From JARYGU01 sp033795365 (GTDB lineage: Bacteria > Pseudomonadota > Alphaproteobacteria > Rhizobiales > Rhizobiaceae): a stretch of DNA of 64,000 nt. The stretch lies in NCBI GenBank assembly GCA_033795365.1, contig JARYGU010000007.1, positions 1-64,000 on the forward strand, given 5' to 3'. The notes beneath the pieces were generated by a model. It made no database searches. It had not been told where the DNA came from and saw only the letters and a list, made by a program, of their open reading frames with translations. Position numbers and translations under genes: made by a program. Positions 40,891 through 49,045 of the stretch are shown in pieces. Within the stretch, counting starts at the first letter, position 1. Each line of letters opens with the position of its first letter.

Positions 40891-41831
40891 GGCGACGTCG
40901 CCTCCAGCGTTCCATACTGGCGGATTTCACGAAGACCGAGCAGACCGCCGATGGCGCCGGCATGCAGCGCGCCGCGCAGCCAGTAGCGATAACGGCGAAC
41001 CGGCGAAAAGAGGAATACCGCACCCGCCAGCGCGCAGAAGCCGGCCTTGGCCGCTGCAAGCGCGATTTGTGCGAACCGGGCAATGGCGCCGCGCGTCTCG
41101 CCGACGAGACGGCCATGCGTCTGGCCCATCCGATAACGCCGTTTCGCAAGCCAGGAAAGCGATGCGCGCTTCTGCGGAACGGGTTCGTGGACCAGCGCAT
41201 CGGCAGAAAAGACGATCCGCCCGCCGGCCTGGTGCAGATGCGTGAAGAACTCCGTATCCTCGCCGCCCGTCTTTCCGAGCGCCAGGTTGAAGCGCCGGCC
41301 CTCGAGGGCGGGCGAGGCAAGCCGAAGAAGGGTGTTGCAGGTGTAGCCGGTGCGGATTTCGTCGCCGATCCAGACGGGCAGGGTCGAGTGGAAATCGCCG
41401 GTGCGCATCCAGCCGGGGGCGGTTTCCGCATAATCCGCCGTCACCGGACCCAGAACCACTTCCGCACCGGTCTCACGGGCCGTTTCGAGCAGGCGCACCA
41501 GCCAGAATTCGGTGACCGTCTCGTCGTCGTCGACGAAGGCCAGGAAATCGCCGTCGGCGTGATCCAGGCAGGCATTGCGGGCGATCGAGATGTTGGACGC
41601 CGGGCAATGAACATACACGATACCGAAAGGTACGATCGGCCGCAGTGCTTCCACCCGTTCGCGTGCGCTCGGAACGGTATCGTTGTCGGCGACGATGATG
41701 CGCACCGAAGCTCCGTCCGGAACCCCGATCATGGCGAGCGACCTGAGCGTCTCTTCCAGTTCCGGGCGCCGGAAGGTGCAGACGCCGATATCGATCCTGG
41801 TCGTCATGGCTACCATGGGGCGGTTGCTCAT
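40887..41831 (-). CDS. exoM: Succinoglycan glucosyltransferase ExoM (GT2)
   Basis: ExoM adds the fourth sugar of the repeat unit in S. meliloti. The 314-residue protein opens with the distinctive IDIGVCTFRRPELEETLRSL and has RIIVADNDTVPSARERVEAL, FGIVYVHCPASNISIARNAC, LAFVDDDETVTEFWLVRL and GKTGGEDTEFF. Near the C-terminus a hydrophobic stretch (LAAAKAGFCALAGAVFLF) suggests membrane attachment. The ATG at 41831 overlaps the exoA stop; a second ATG eight codons later would give an N-terminus closer to the known ExoM. Function is assigned by family and cluster position. Confidence 0.93.
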   Translation of the reverse strand: MSNRPMVAMTTRIDIGVCTFRRPELEETLRSLAMIGVPDGASVRIIVADNDTVPSARERVEALRPIVPFGIVYVHCPASNISIARNACLDHADGDFLAFVDDDETVTEFWLVRLLETARETGAEVVLGPVTADYAETAPGWMRTGDFHSTLPVWIGDEIRTGYTCNTLLRLASPALEGRRFNLALGKTGGEDTEFFTHLHQAGGRIVFSADALVHEPVPQKRASLSWLAKRRYRMGQTHGRLVGETRGAIARFAQIALAAAKAGFCALAGAVFLFSPVRRYRYWLRGALHAGAIGGLLGLREIRQYGTLEATSP

Positions 41832-42853
41832 GGCGTCACCTGCCTGCCCGGTGCATAGGCGGCCGATCGGGAGCGCGAGCCGCCGAGGAGTTCGCGCCAG
41901 AACCCCGCCGACCAGGCGAAGTGCATGATCATCGCCGAAACGGCCGCGAGCGGGCCATAGGGGTTCTTCTGGCCGAGCGCCATCCAGGCGCCGTAGCCGA
42001 GGCATGCCGCCGCCCAGAGGACGAAAGGCACCGCCGCGATCCAGTGGACGATCGCCAGCAGCGCGCCGACCGTCACCGGCATGACCGCGAGAGGGATCAT
42101 CTGGCGCAGGCCCGGCATGGAGCGGTGCTTGAGGAAATTGCGTGCGCGGCCGCGCCCATAGCCGAAATACTGCCGGAAAAGCGGGCCGACGCTCGACCGC
42201 GGATAATAGACCATGCTCGTCTTGTCCGTCATCCAGATGCGGTATCCGGCCTTGTTCAGCCGGTAGTCGAGCTCGGCGTCCTCGTTGTGGCTGAAGGACT
42301 CGTCGTAGCCGCCCATGGTGCGGAAGGCCGAAATTCTCATCAGTGCGTGATGGCCGTGATCGGTCCAGTGGCTGGCGCCGCCGATGCGATGGCGCGAGCC
42401 GCCGTTGCCGAGTTTGGAATTCTGCGCGATGGCCGTCGCCTTCTGGAAAAGGCCGTGGCCGATGGTGCGCATCCCGACGACGACGGAGTCCGCGCCCGTC
42501 GCAAGCGCCTCCTCCACGAGCCGTTGGCAATAATCCTGAGGATAGTCGCCATGGGCGTCTATGCGGATCAGGTAGTCGTAATCGGCGCCGTAGGTCGCGA
42601 CGGCGAGATTGATCGCCGCACTCTGGATGCGTTTGGGATTGTCCAGAAGCGTGACCTTCGGGTTGGCCCCGGCAATGCGCGAGACGATCGCCTGCGTGCC
42701 GTCGCCGCTGCCGCCATCGATGACCACGATATGGGCGTCGAGTTCTTCGAGCGCTTGCTCGAGCTGCCCGATCACCTGCTCGATGTGGCGGGCCTCGTTC
42801 AGGCAGGGAATGGCGATGAGGCAGCGCACGGAGGTCAAAACTTCAGCCTTCAT
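41828..42853 (-). CDS. exoA: Succinoglycan glucosyltransferase ExoA (GT2)
   Basis: ExoA adds the first glucose (second sugar) onto lipid-linked galactose in S. meliloti. The 341-residue GT2 protein shows VRCLIAIPCLNEARHIEQVI, AHIVVIDGGSGDGTQAIV, YLIRIDAHGDYPQDYCQRLV, the acceptor-site SFSHNEDAELDYRLNKAGYR and a QxxRW-like RQYFGYGRGRARNFLKHRS. Three hydrophobic segments in the last third (VMPVTVGALLAIVHWIAAVP and on) anchor it to the membrane. The ATG at 42853 lies inside the end of exoL, giving an 11-base overlap. Confidence 0.94.
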   Translation of the reverse strand: MKAEVLTSVRCLIAIPCLNEARHIEQVIGQLEQALEELDAHIVVIDGGSGDGTQAIVSRIAGANPKVTLLDNPKRIQSAAINLAVATYGADYDYLIRIDAHGDYPQDYCQRLVEEALATGADSVVVGMRTIGHGLFQKATAIAQNSKLGNGGSRHRIGGASHWTDHGHHALMRISAFRTMGGYDESFSHNEDAELDYRLNKAGYRIWMTDKTSMVYYPRSSVGPLFRQYFGYGRGRARNFLKHRSMPGLRQMIPLAVMPVTVGALLAIVHWIAAVPFVLWAAACLGYGAWMALGQKNPYGPLAAVSAMIMHFAWSAGFWRELLGGSRSRSAAYAPGRQVTP

Positions 42854-44051
42854 TGTAGTCCACCTTGGTTGCGACGTGTCGGGAAAGGGCAGGGGCGGCG
42901 CGCGTCTGGACGGATCCGGCAAGAACCTGCAGACGCTGGACGAGCGCTGCGCAATCCGTCCTGTCGAATGTCCATGGTTCGGGGCCGAGATCGGCGATCA
43001 GCCGGAACGCTTCGAGATACCGCTCCTGGTCCATCGCGCCGAAGGCGGCTTCAAGGTTTTCCGTATCGGCCCGCTCGAGAAGGATGCCGACGCCCTTCGA
43101 CGCCAGGAATTTCGCCGTTTCCGTGCCCTTGACGGCAATCGGAACGGCGCCGTAGCGGCAGCCCTCGTAAAGACGGTTCGGCAGAAGCCAGGAGGAATTC
43201 AGCCCTTCCTCGAAGAAATCGATCGCCCAGGAGAACTGCACCTCGTCATAGATTGCGGCCAGATCCTCGGGATTGCGGTAGGGACCGTGGTAGGAAAGGA
43301 AGGGTTCGTCGCGCACGAAAGCGTCGAAATCGTCGAATTCGGAATAGGCCGGCCGGCCCCTCAAGACGATTTCGACCTTGCCCTGCATGGCCCGCGAGAA
43401 CGCCGAAAGGATTGCCAGCGATTTGCGGCAGCGGATCGCGCCGAACCAGCCGATCTTCCAGGGTTCGCCGGGTGCGGGCGGGCGCGGGCGGGGCGGTGTG
43501 GTTGCTTCCCCGCCGAGATCGAGCACCTGGTTTTCAAGGAGCATGTAAGGCGCGGCGATCGCGGAGCGAGGACGGAAGTAGTGCTCCACGAAGGCCGGAG
43601 AGCTGGTGATCAGCAGCCGCACGTTTCGGCCGAGCCGCGCCTCGACCGAGCGAAGCGCCCTGCCGGCGAAATCCTTCCTGAGCAGCAGACGGTGAATATC
43701 GAGGCATTCGTAGACGATCGGCACATCGCCGGCGAACAGGCCGGCGGCGCGATTGGCAACGGCCAGCATTTCGAGGTTGCGCGCCAGAATGACATCGGGC
43801 CGGCGGACGTTCCGCAAGGTGCCGCCAGCCGACAGGCAGGCCTTGAGAACGGCGGCGATCCTCTGCCCGAAACGGCCGTCCGCCGTTCTGCCGAGCTCTA
43901 TCGGGACGACATCCTCAATCGCAGCCAGCATGTTGTCGGCGCGGCGGAATCCGGCAAGCGTCACCTCCGCGCCGCCAGCGCGCAGCATCAGGACGCGGCG
44001 GCGGACGGCGGGATCGGCAAGGTCATGCGCCAGATAGAGTATGTGCACCAT
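42843..44051 (-). CDS. exoL: Succinoglycan glucosyltransferase ExoL
   Basis: ExoL adds the third sugar of the repeat unit in S. meliloti. The 402-residue protein has a GT-B-like layout: an N-terminal half beginning MVHILYLAHDLADPAVRRRV with RPDVILARNLEMLAVANRA, and a C-terminal half with EPWKIGWFGAIRCRKSLAIL and the sugar-nucleotide site region FFEEGLNSSWLLPNRLYEGC. This last segment includes the Glu that retaining GT-B enzymes need. The start at 44051 matches the conserved N-terminus. It lies 32 bases after exoK and overlaps exoA. The family is rather specific to exo clusters, which supports the call. Confidence 0.93.
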   Translation of the reverse strand: MVHILYLAHDLADPAVRRRVLMLRAGGAEVTLAGFRRADNMLAAIEDVVPIELGRTADGRFGQRIAAVLKACLSAGGTLRNVRRPDVILARNLEMLAVANRAAGLFAGDVPIVYECLDIHRLLLRKDFAGRALRSVEARLGRNVRLLITSSPAFVEHYFRPRSAIAAPYMLLENQVLDLGGEATTPPRPRPPAPGEPWKIGWFGAIRCRKSLAILSAFSRAMQGKVEIVLRGRPAYSEFDDFDAFVRDEPFLSYHGPYRNPEDLAAIYDEVQFSWAIDFFEEGLNSSWLLPNRLYEGCRYGAVPIAVKGTETAKFLASKGVGILLERADTENLEAAFGAMDQERYLEAFRLIADLGPEPWTFDRTDCAALVQRLQVLAGSVQTRAAPALSRHVATKVDYNEG

Positions 44052-44083
44052 CGGTACGTCCGTTTCTTCAGCCGGAGCGGCGG

Positions 44084-44863
44084 TCAGTTGAGCGTGCAGG
44101 CAATGGATTCGGCGAACTGGCACTCGTCCCCAGGCGCCGTGAAGGCGATGCGGTCGATCTGCATCACCGACGGCGAACTGTAGGAGAAATCGCCCATCCA
44201 GCTCTTCAGCGTGTCGGTGCCCCAGAGGCTCACGAAGATCTTCTGTGCATTGACCGGCAGCTTTTCCGCATCGGTCACCTCATGCACCATCTGGCCATTC
44301 ACGTAGTAGCGCAGCCGCTCCTTCTCCCAAACGAAGGCGTAATCGTTGAAGCCGTTGTTGGCGCCGCCAGGCACGTCCACCAGCTGCTCGTTGCCACCCT
44401 TGCCGGAAATGTACTGGTTGAGCTGAACCTTCGCGGAGTTCTTGCCCAGAACCTCGAAATCGATCTCGTCATGCGGCTTCTTGTCGGCAGGACCGATATA
44501 GGTGAAGAAAGCCGAATTCAGGCCGGAACCGTTCGCGGTCTTCATCCGAACTTCATACGTGCCGTATCCGAATCGCTTCCTCGTCTGGATCTCGCCGCAG
44601 ACAAAATTCCGCTCGCCGGCCTTGCGTTCCTCGAAGGTGAGTTCGAGTATCCCCTCGTTGATTTTCACCTGATCCTTCGACCAGGTGCAGTTCTGGTGCG
44701 GTCCGTTGTTCCAGCCGTCGGAAACGTACCAGATCTTGCGGTCCAGCGTGTCGAAGTTCTCGACGAACGAGGTTCCATTGGCACCTTCCTGCGCAAAGGC
44801 GGTCGAAGCGAAACCGGCTGCGAGAAGTGCGAGGAGTTGAAGGCGGTGCGGTCGTTTCATCAT
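44084..44863 (-). CDS. exoK: Secreted endo-beta-glycanase ExoK (GH16)
   Basis: ExoK cleaves nascent succinoglycan outside the cell, producing low-molecular-weight polymer. It has 259 residues from the ATG at 44863, about 12 bases after GGAGG; an ATG directly abutting GGAGG (44875) and one at 44860 are alternatives. A Sec signal peptide (LLALLAAGFASTAFAQ) is present. The GH16 active site is intact: HDEIDFEVLG, with the nucleophile and acid/base Glu residues of the EIDFE motif. Substrate-binding aromatics are seen in IWYVSDGWNNGPHQNCTWSK. Two C-terminal Cys (DECQFAESIAC) may form a disulfide. It sits between exoH and exoL. Confidence 0.95.
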   Translation of the reverse strand: MMKRPHRLQLLALLAAGFASTAFAQEGANGTSFVENFDTLDRKIWYVSDGWNNGPHQNCTWSKDQVKINEGILELTFEERKAGERNFVCGEIQTRKRFGYGTYEVRMKTANGSGLNSAFFTYIGPADKKPHDEIDFEVLGKNSAKVQLNQYISGKGGNEQLVDVPGGANNGFNDYAFVWEKERLRYYVNGQMVHEVTDAEKLPVNAQKIFVSLWGTDTLKSWMGDFSYSSPSVMQIDRIAFTAPGDECQFAESIACTLN

Positions 44864-44881
44864 GAGCGATCTCATCCTCCG

Positions 44882-46006
44882 TCATCTTTGCTGTGGGGAA
44901 TATTTCGTACGGCCGGCAGCAGCGCTGCTGCCGGCGGGGGCGGTGCGTGAGGGAGCCGCGCGGCTTCCGGTCAGGAGCCCATGGAGGCCGGGAAGTGTGC
45001 GTTTTACGGCCATGTGCGTAATGACGAGCACTGCGAGCGTGACCAACGGAGCCATGCAGTAGAACAGGGGATAGTGGCTGATGCCGAGGCGGTTCCAGAC
45101 CATCCAGCAGAGAATGAGCAGCGGATAATGCCCGCAGAAGATCCAGAAGCTGAGACCGCCTCCCGACGAGAGCGCCATGCCGAACCGCGTTGCGACAAGC
45201 ATGGAAGAGAGTGCCCACGCGCCGAGGATCCCCGACAGCGCCAGCAGGCTGCGCAAGGCGTCGAGCCACACCGGAAACTCCGGGCCGGTCTGATAGAGCC
45301 CGACCGAAAGAGCGACCGCAGCGGCAAACACGGCGGCGAAGATCGGTGCGGCATAGGGATCAAGACGTTTCACGTCGATCTTGTGCAGCGATACGTAGAT
45401 ACCGACGCAAAAGCCGAAAAGGATGGATTTCTTCAGGAAAATCCCGTTCGGCACCGGAAGGACGGCATAGGCGAGCAGGATGAGAAGCGTGACGCGCGGA
45501 TAACGCATCATCAGGAAACCCAGCAGCGGCGAGAGAAGAAGACAAAGCAGCAGGTCGCGCAGGAAATAGAGGGGAATGTTGATCGGCCACGACTCGATTG
45601 CGAAAGCAAGATCGGCAAGCTCCAGTGGCGTCGCTCCGACTACGTCGGGAAGATAGCCGAATCCCATTCCCTTCGTCTGCGCCGCGAAGACCAGGAGGAG
45701 AAAAGCCAGGTTCCAGATGAGGAACGGCACGAGGATCGTCATCGCCTTGGTGCGCAGCACCTTGCGGTAATCGAAGCCGTCCAGACCGCGGCGGAAGAGC
45801 AGATAGCCCGAGATCGCGCTGAGGCACGGGACACCCACACGGAAGAGGCTGTCGCCGAGAAAGACCCTCAGCCAATCGAAGAGGCTGTAAGTGCCCAGGA
45901 ACGGACTGGTCTGCGGATCGTGGGGAATGTGTACGAACACGATCCCCGAGATGAGCAGAATGCGCATCAGATTGATCCGCGAAGAAATATTCGCGTCCAC
46001 ATTCAC
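44882..46006 (-). CDS. exoH: Succinoglycan succinyltransferase ExoH (acyltransferase 3 family)
   Basis: ExoH transfers succinyl groups to the octasaccharide, using a membrane protein of the acyltransferase-3 type. About ten helices are visible. The catalytic His candidate lies at the N-terminal helix (LMRILLISGIVFVHIPHDP), and the family Arg occurs in FLGDSLFRVGVPCLSAISGY. The start is uncertain because no ATG precedes this helix. I use the GTG at 46006 (VNVDANISSRINLMRILL), 11 bases after AGGGG, giving 374 residues, close to what I recall for S. meliloti ExoH. GTG codons at 46018 and 46000 are alternatives. The 3' end codes Ala/Gly/Ser through a perfect 24-bp palindrome. It begins the exoH-K-L-A-M-O-N-P unit. 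Confidence 0.92.
   Translation of the reverse strand: MNVDANISSRINLMRILLISGIVFVHIPHDPQTSPFLGTYSLFDWLRVFLGDSLFRVGVPCLSAISGYLLFRRGLDGFDYRKVLRTKAMTILVPFLIWNLAFLLLVFAAQTKGMGFGYLPDVVGATPLELADLAFAIESWPINIPLYFLRDLLLCLLLSPLLGFLMMRYPRVTLLILLAYAVLPVPNGIFLKKSILFGFCVGIYVSLHKIDVKRLDPYAAPIFAAVFAAAVALSVGLYQTGPEFPVWLDALRSLLALSGILGAWALSSMLVATRFGMALSSGGGLSFWIFCGHYPLLILCWMVWNRLGISHYPLFYCMAPLVTLAVLVITHMAVKRTLPGLHGLLTGSRAAPSRTAPAGSSAAAGRTKYSPQQR
44912..44935 (-). repeat. Perfect 24-bp palindrome in the exoH 3' end
   Basis: GCCGGCAGCAGC (44912-44923) is followed directly by its exact complement (44924-44935). It encodes AGSSAAAG in ExoH. In RNA it would form a very stable hairpin 27 bases before the exoH stop and close to the exoK ribosome site. 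Confidence 0.7.
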
Positions 46007-46400
46007 GATGTCAGTCACCCCTACTGGGGCTGCTTCCCCCGATGCAGCCGTTTCGTCAGACCCGAGCCCAGTTCGACAAGTTAGAGCAGTTGGCGGAAAA
46101 AAATATGGCACTGCAGCAAAAATTTTCGCTTCCTTGGTTGCAGTGCACCTAAGCCGATGTGCCGGCGGCGTATGGAAGGGGAGGGAAAATTAGAAGTTTA
46201 GGATGGAAAAATGTCTGGCGAACAAGTCATTGAAGAACATTATAATATATGAATTTACATGCAATTTCCTGTTGTGTGGACCGTTCACTTTTTTCCTGTG
46301 GGGCTTCAAAATTCTTTCATTGGATCGGCGGAATGTGTCATTTCGGGCGCATTCAGCGTCAGATTGAGGCAGGCTGGCAGCGGTTCGCGAACCTCCTGCG
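46007..46400. promoter_or_regulatory. Control region upstream of exoH, in the place of exoI
   Basis: This 394-base region separates exoH from the exoT stop; S. meliloti has exoI here, and no remnant of it is visible. The half near exoT is AT-rich and promoter-like (ACATTATAATATATGAAT around 46240). It contains GCACTGCA (46108-46115), TGCAGTGCA (46139-46147) and a block AAAATTAGAA, seven bases, ATGGAAAAATGT (46186-46214). The block is repeated with the same spacing upstream of exoY. Confidence 0.6.
46186..46214 (+). promoter_or_regulatory. Shared exo regulatory block, copy 1
   Basis: AAAATTAGAA (46186-46195), a 7-base spacer and ATGGAAAAATGT (46203-46214) recur with identical spacing at 51841-51869. 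It lies about 180 bases upstream of the exoH start. In S. meliloti the regulator MucR acts at exoH and exoX-exoY, so a MucR-type site is one candidate; this is inference. Confidence 0.6.
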
Positions 46401-47882
46401 TCATTCCGCGGGCGTGGCGGCGGCGGCCGGTTTGCGCTTGCGCACCATTTCCCAGAGCTTTCTCAGAAGCGCACGTTCCGTCAGCAGGACGAGAGCGGCA
46501 TAGAGGAGGCCGCCGAGCGCCGTTCCCGCGATGACCTGCAGGACGGGATGGGGTATGTGGTGCCCGAACGTGTCCAGGAGCAGGCGAACGGCGAGTGCCA
46601 TGACGAGCGCCGTGAACATCGGCCGGGTGGAGATGAAGAAGCCTTTCAGGAAGGGCGTGCCGTCCGCGCGGAAGACCACCCATGAGTAGCCGATAAGGAC
46701 GAGGGCGTTGACGATGCAGAGCCAGATCATCGCTCCGACCAGCGTTCCGCCGATCGCGCCATAGGCAACCGCCGCGGTGGTGATCACCGCGCGGACGACG
46801 GCCCACCAGAAAAGCGTTCCGCCATGGCCGACACCCTTGAGGTAGGGAATGAAGGTGCTGCAGGGGGTGAGGATTCCCTTCGATAGGGCGAGCAATCCCA
46901 GCACCGGCCAGGCATAGGCCCATTGCGGCCCGAACAGCACGAGCATCGCCGGTTCCGCCACCGCCCACAGGCCGAACATCATCGGCGCGAGCAGCACGGT
47001 CGTCACCTGCGTGCTCAGCATCAACGCCTGCGAGCGGCGCTGCCGATCGTGCATCATGTTGCCGAAGGCCGGAAAGAGCACGCCCATGACGGCCGAGAGC
47101 ACTACCTGGTTCGGTATGCTGGAGAAGCGGTTCGCCGCCGAATAAGCGCCCGCGTCCGAAAGGCCGAGATAGCGGGAGATGACCACCATGGGAGACTGGA
47201 AGGTGATGAAGTTGGCGGTCTCGGCGCCCATCATCCCCAGGCCGAACCGGCTGAGAGCGACAACGCGGCGCGGACGCAGGACGAAGCGGGGCATGTACCG
47301 GGAAACCGCGTAAAGACCGACGAGGCGGATAAGGGCGGAGGAGAAGAGCTGCGCGATGAGCGCCCAGACGCCGAAGCCGAACAGGGCCATCACGACGGCT
47401 ATGACGGCGCCCGCCGATTCGGAGATCATGCTCCAGACGGCATCCTTGCTGAACTGCATGCGCCGGGCGAGAAGCGAATAGGCGACATCGCCGCTGAGCT
47501 GCAGCGGGATTAGGAAGCTCATGATGCGCAGAAGATAGGCCGCTTCCGGCGCACCGAGCAGGGCCGCGAAGAAATCGGCGTAGAGATAGAGCCCCAAGGC
47601 CATCAGGCAGGCGATCGCCAGATTTGCCCAGAAAACCGAATGTATGGTTTCCATATCCTCATCGCGCTGGATGATCAGCGCCGAGGCGAGACCGGCGCCG
47701 CCGATCATGGCCAGAAACTGAACGATCGCCAGCGCGACGGCCACGGCGCCGAATTCCTCCGGCGACAGGATCCTGGCCAGAATCGGCACAGTGACAAATT
47801 TAAGCCCGAATGTGCCTGTCTTGGATAAAACGCTCCAGCCGACATTACGTGTCACAGATTTCGCGTTAACTGGATGGGGCAT
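46401..47882 (-). CDS. exoT: Succinoglycan flippase ExoT (Wzx/polysaccharide transporter family)
   Basis: ExoT is needed to move lipid-linked succinoglycan units or low-mass product across the inner membrane. The 493-residue protein has about 12 to 14 hydrophobic helices and opens with the PST-family start VTRNVGWSVLSKTGTFGLKF then RILSPEEFGAVAVALAIVQF. Other family segments are PMVVISRYLGLSDAGAYSAA and VLSAVMGVLFPAFGNM. The C-terminal tail is basic (WEMVRKRKPAAAATPAE). Its length matches that recalled for S. meliloti ExoT. It is divergent from exoW across 124 bases, so it has its own promoter. Confidence 0.93.
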   Translation of the reverse strand: MPHPVNAKSVTRNVGWSVLSKTGTFGLKFVTVPILARILSPEEFGAVAVALAIVQFLAMIGGAGLASALIIQRDEDMETIHSVFWANLAIACLMALGLYLYADFFAALLGAPEAAYLLRIMSFLIPLQLSGDVAYSLLARRMQFSKDAVWSMISESAGAVIAVVMALFGFGVWALIAQLFSSALIRLVGLYAVSRYMPRFVLRPRRVVALSRFGLGMMGAETANFITFQSPMVVISRYLGLSDAGAYSAANRFSSIPNQVVLSAVMGVLFPAFGNMMHDRQRRSQALMLSTQVTTVLLAPMMFGLWAVAEPAMLVLFGPQWAYAWPVLGLLALSKGILTPCSTFIPYLKGVGHGGTLFWWAVVRAVITTAAVAYGAIGGTLVGAMIWLCIVNALVLIGYSWVVFRADGTPFLKGFFISTRPMFTALVMALAVRLLLDTFGHHIPHPVLQVIAGTALGGLLYAALVLLTERALLRKLWEMVRKRKPAAAATPAE

Positions 47883-48006
47883 GGGGATATCCTATTGCGA
47901 ACCGGACAAGGAGCGGCGACAACGAAGGCCTGACGCCAAAATGGGGCGACGACCCGGTGGGAGGAGACCACGAAACTCTTACTAGAGAAACCGCAGGGGC
48001 GAAAAG

Positions 48007-48966
48007 ATGGCGAAACTGACAGTTATCATTCCCTATTACCAGAAGGAGCAGGGTATTCTCCGGCGGGCGCTCGCGTCTGTCTTTGCGCAAAGCTTCACGG
48101 ATTTCGACGTAATCGTCGTCGACGACCAGTCGCCCTACCCGGTCGATGAAGAGCTTGCGCCCCTTTCAGCGGAAGAAAAAGCGCGCATCACCGTCATCAA
48201 GCAGCCGAATGCAGGACCGGGGGGCGCGCGCAATACCGGGCTCGACAATGTGCCGCCCGAGACGGAGTTCGCCGCTTTTCTCGATTCGGACGATCTCTGG
48301 ACCGCCGATCATCTGAAGAACGCCTACGAAAGCATGACCCGCTTCGGAGCCGACTGCTATTGGGCTTCGATCACCGGCGGAGACGCCTTCTATTATCATT
48401 TCGGCGTCGCGGATCTGGAAAAATCCGAGCATGTCGTGCGTCTTTCGGAAGATCCTCTGCTGGTGGAATTGCCGGAGCTTTCGAGCGTCATGCTCAAGAA
48501 CTGGAGCTTCCTGCATCTTTCCTGCATGGTCATCGGTCGTCCGATCTTCAGCCGCATCCGCTTCGAGGCGGAGCTCAGGCTTGCGGCGGAGGACGTGCTC
48601 TTCTTCTGCGACTGCGTGCTCGCCGCCAAACGCGTGGTGCTCTGCGATGCGGCGGGTGCCGTGCGCGGCGAAGGGATCAACATCTTCCACAGCATAGACA
48701 ACGACTCGCCGCAGTTCCTGAAGCAGCAGTTCAACACATGGGTCGCCCTCGACACGCTGGAGGAGCGTTTTTCCCGCAGGCCGTCGGACGTCGCGTCCAT
48801 TCGCGGCTACAAGCAGACGGCGCGCAAGCAGGCGCTCTGGAGCCAGGCGCGGCTCGTCAAGCGGCGCAAGCTGCCGCAGTTCAACCTGCTCGCAAAATGG
48901 CTCTGGCGCGACCCCCGGCTCCTGCAGAGCGCCATGGAGATAGCGGTCGGGAAGTTCTCGCGTTGA
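48007..48966 (+). CDS. exoW: Succinoglycan glucosyltransferase ExoW (GT2)
   Basis: ExoW adds a late side-chain glucose (seventh sugar) in S. meliloti. The 319-residue GT2 enzyme shows LTVIIPYYQKEQGILRRALA, DFDVIVVDDQSPYPVDEEL, NAGPGGARNTGLDNV and AAFLDSDDLWTADHLKNA. The later AEDVLFFCDCVLAAKRVVLC corresponds to the acceptor-site region. There are no membrane helices. AGGGG is seven bases before the ATG. It is followed 79 bases later by exoV on the same strand, and the two are probably co-transcribed. Confidence 0.93.
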   Translation: MAKLTVIIPYYQKEQGILRRALASVFAQSFTDFDVIVVDDQSPYPVDEELAPLSAEEKARITVIKQPNAGPGGARNTGLDNVPPETEFAAFLDSDDLWTADHLKNAYESMTRFGADCYWASITGGDAFYYHFGVADLEKSEHVVRLSEDPLLVELPELSSVMLKNWSFLHLSCMVIGRPIFSRIRFEAELRLAAEDVLFFCDCVLAAKRVVLCDAAGAVRGEGINIFHSIDNDSPQFLKQQFNTWVALDTLEERFSRRPSDVASIRGYKQTARKQALWSQARLVKRRKLPQFNLLAKWLWRDPRLLQSAMEIAVGKFSR

Positions 48967-49045
48967 GCTTCCGGACCTACCCGTCCGCCGCCCGGCCGGA
49001 CGTTCACCGACACCTGTTTTCCCTCCGCTTGACAAGGAGAAGGTC

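Noticed and set aside
46216..46400. Remnant of exoI between exoH and exoT
   Set aside because: No reading frame of useful length or recognisable motif is present; the stretch is AT-rich control DNA.
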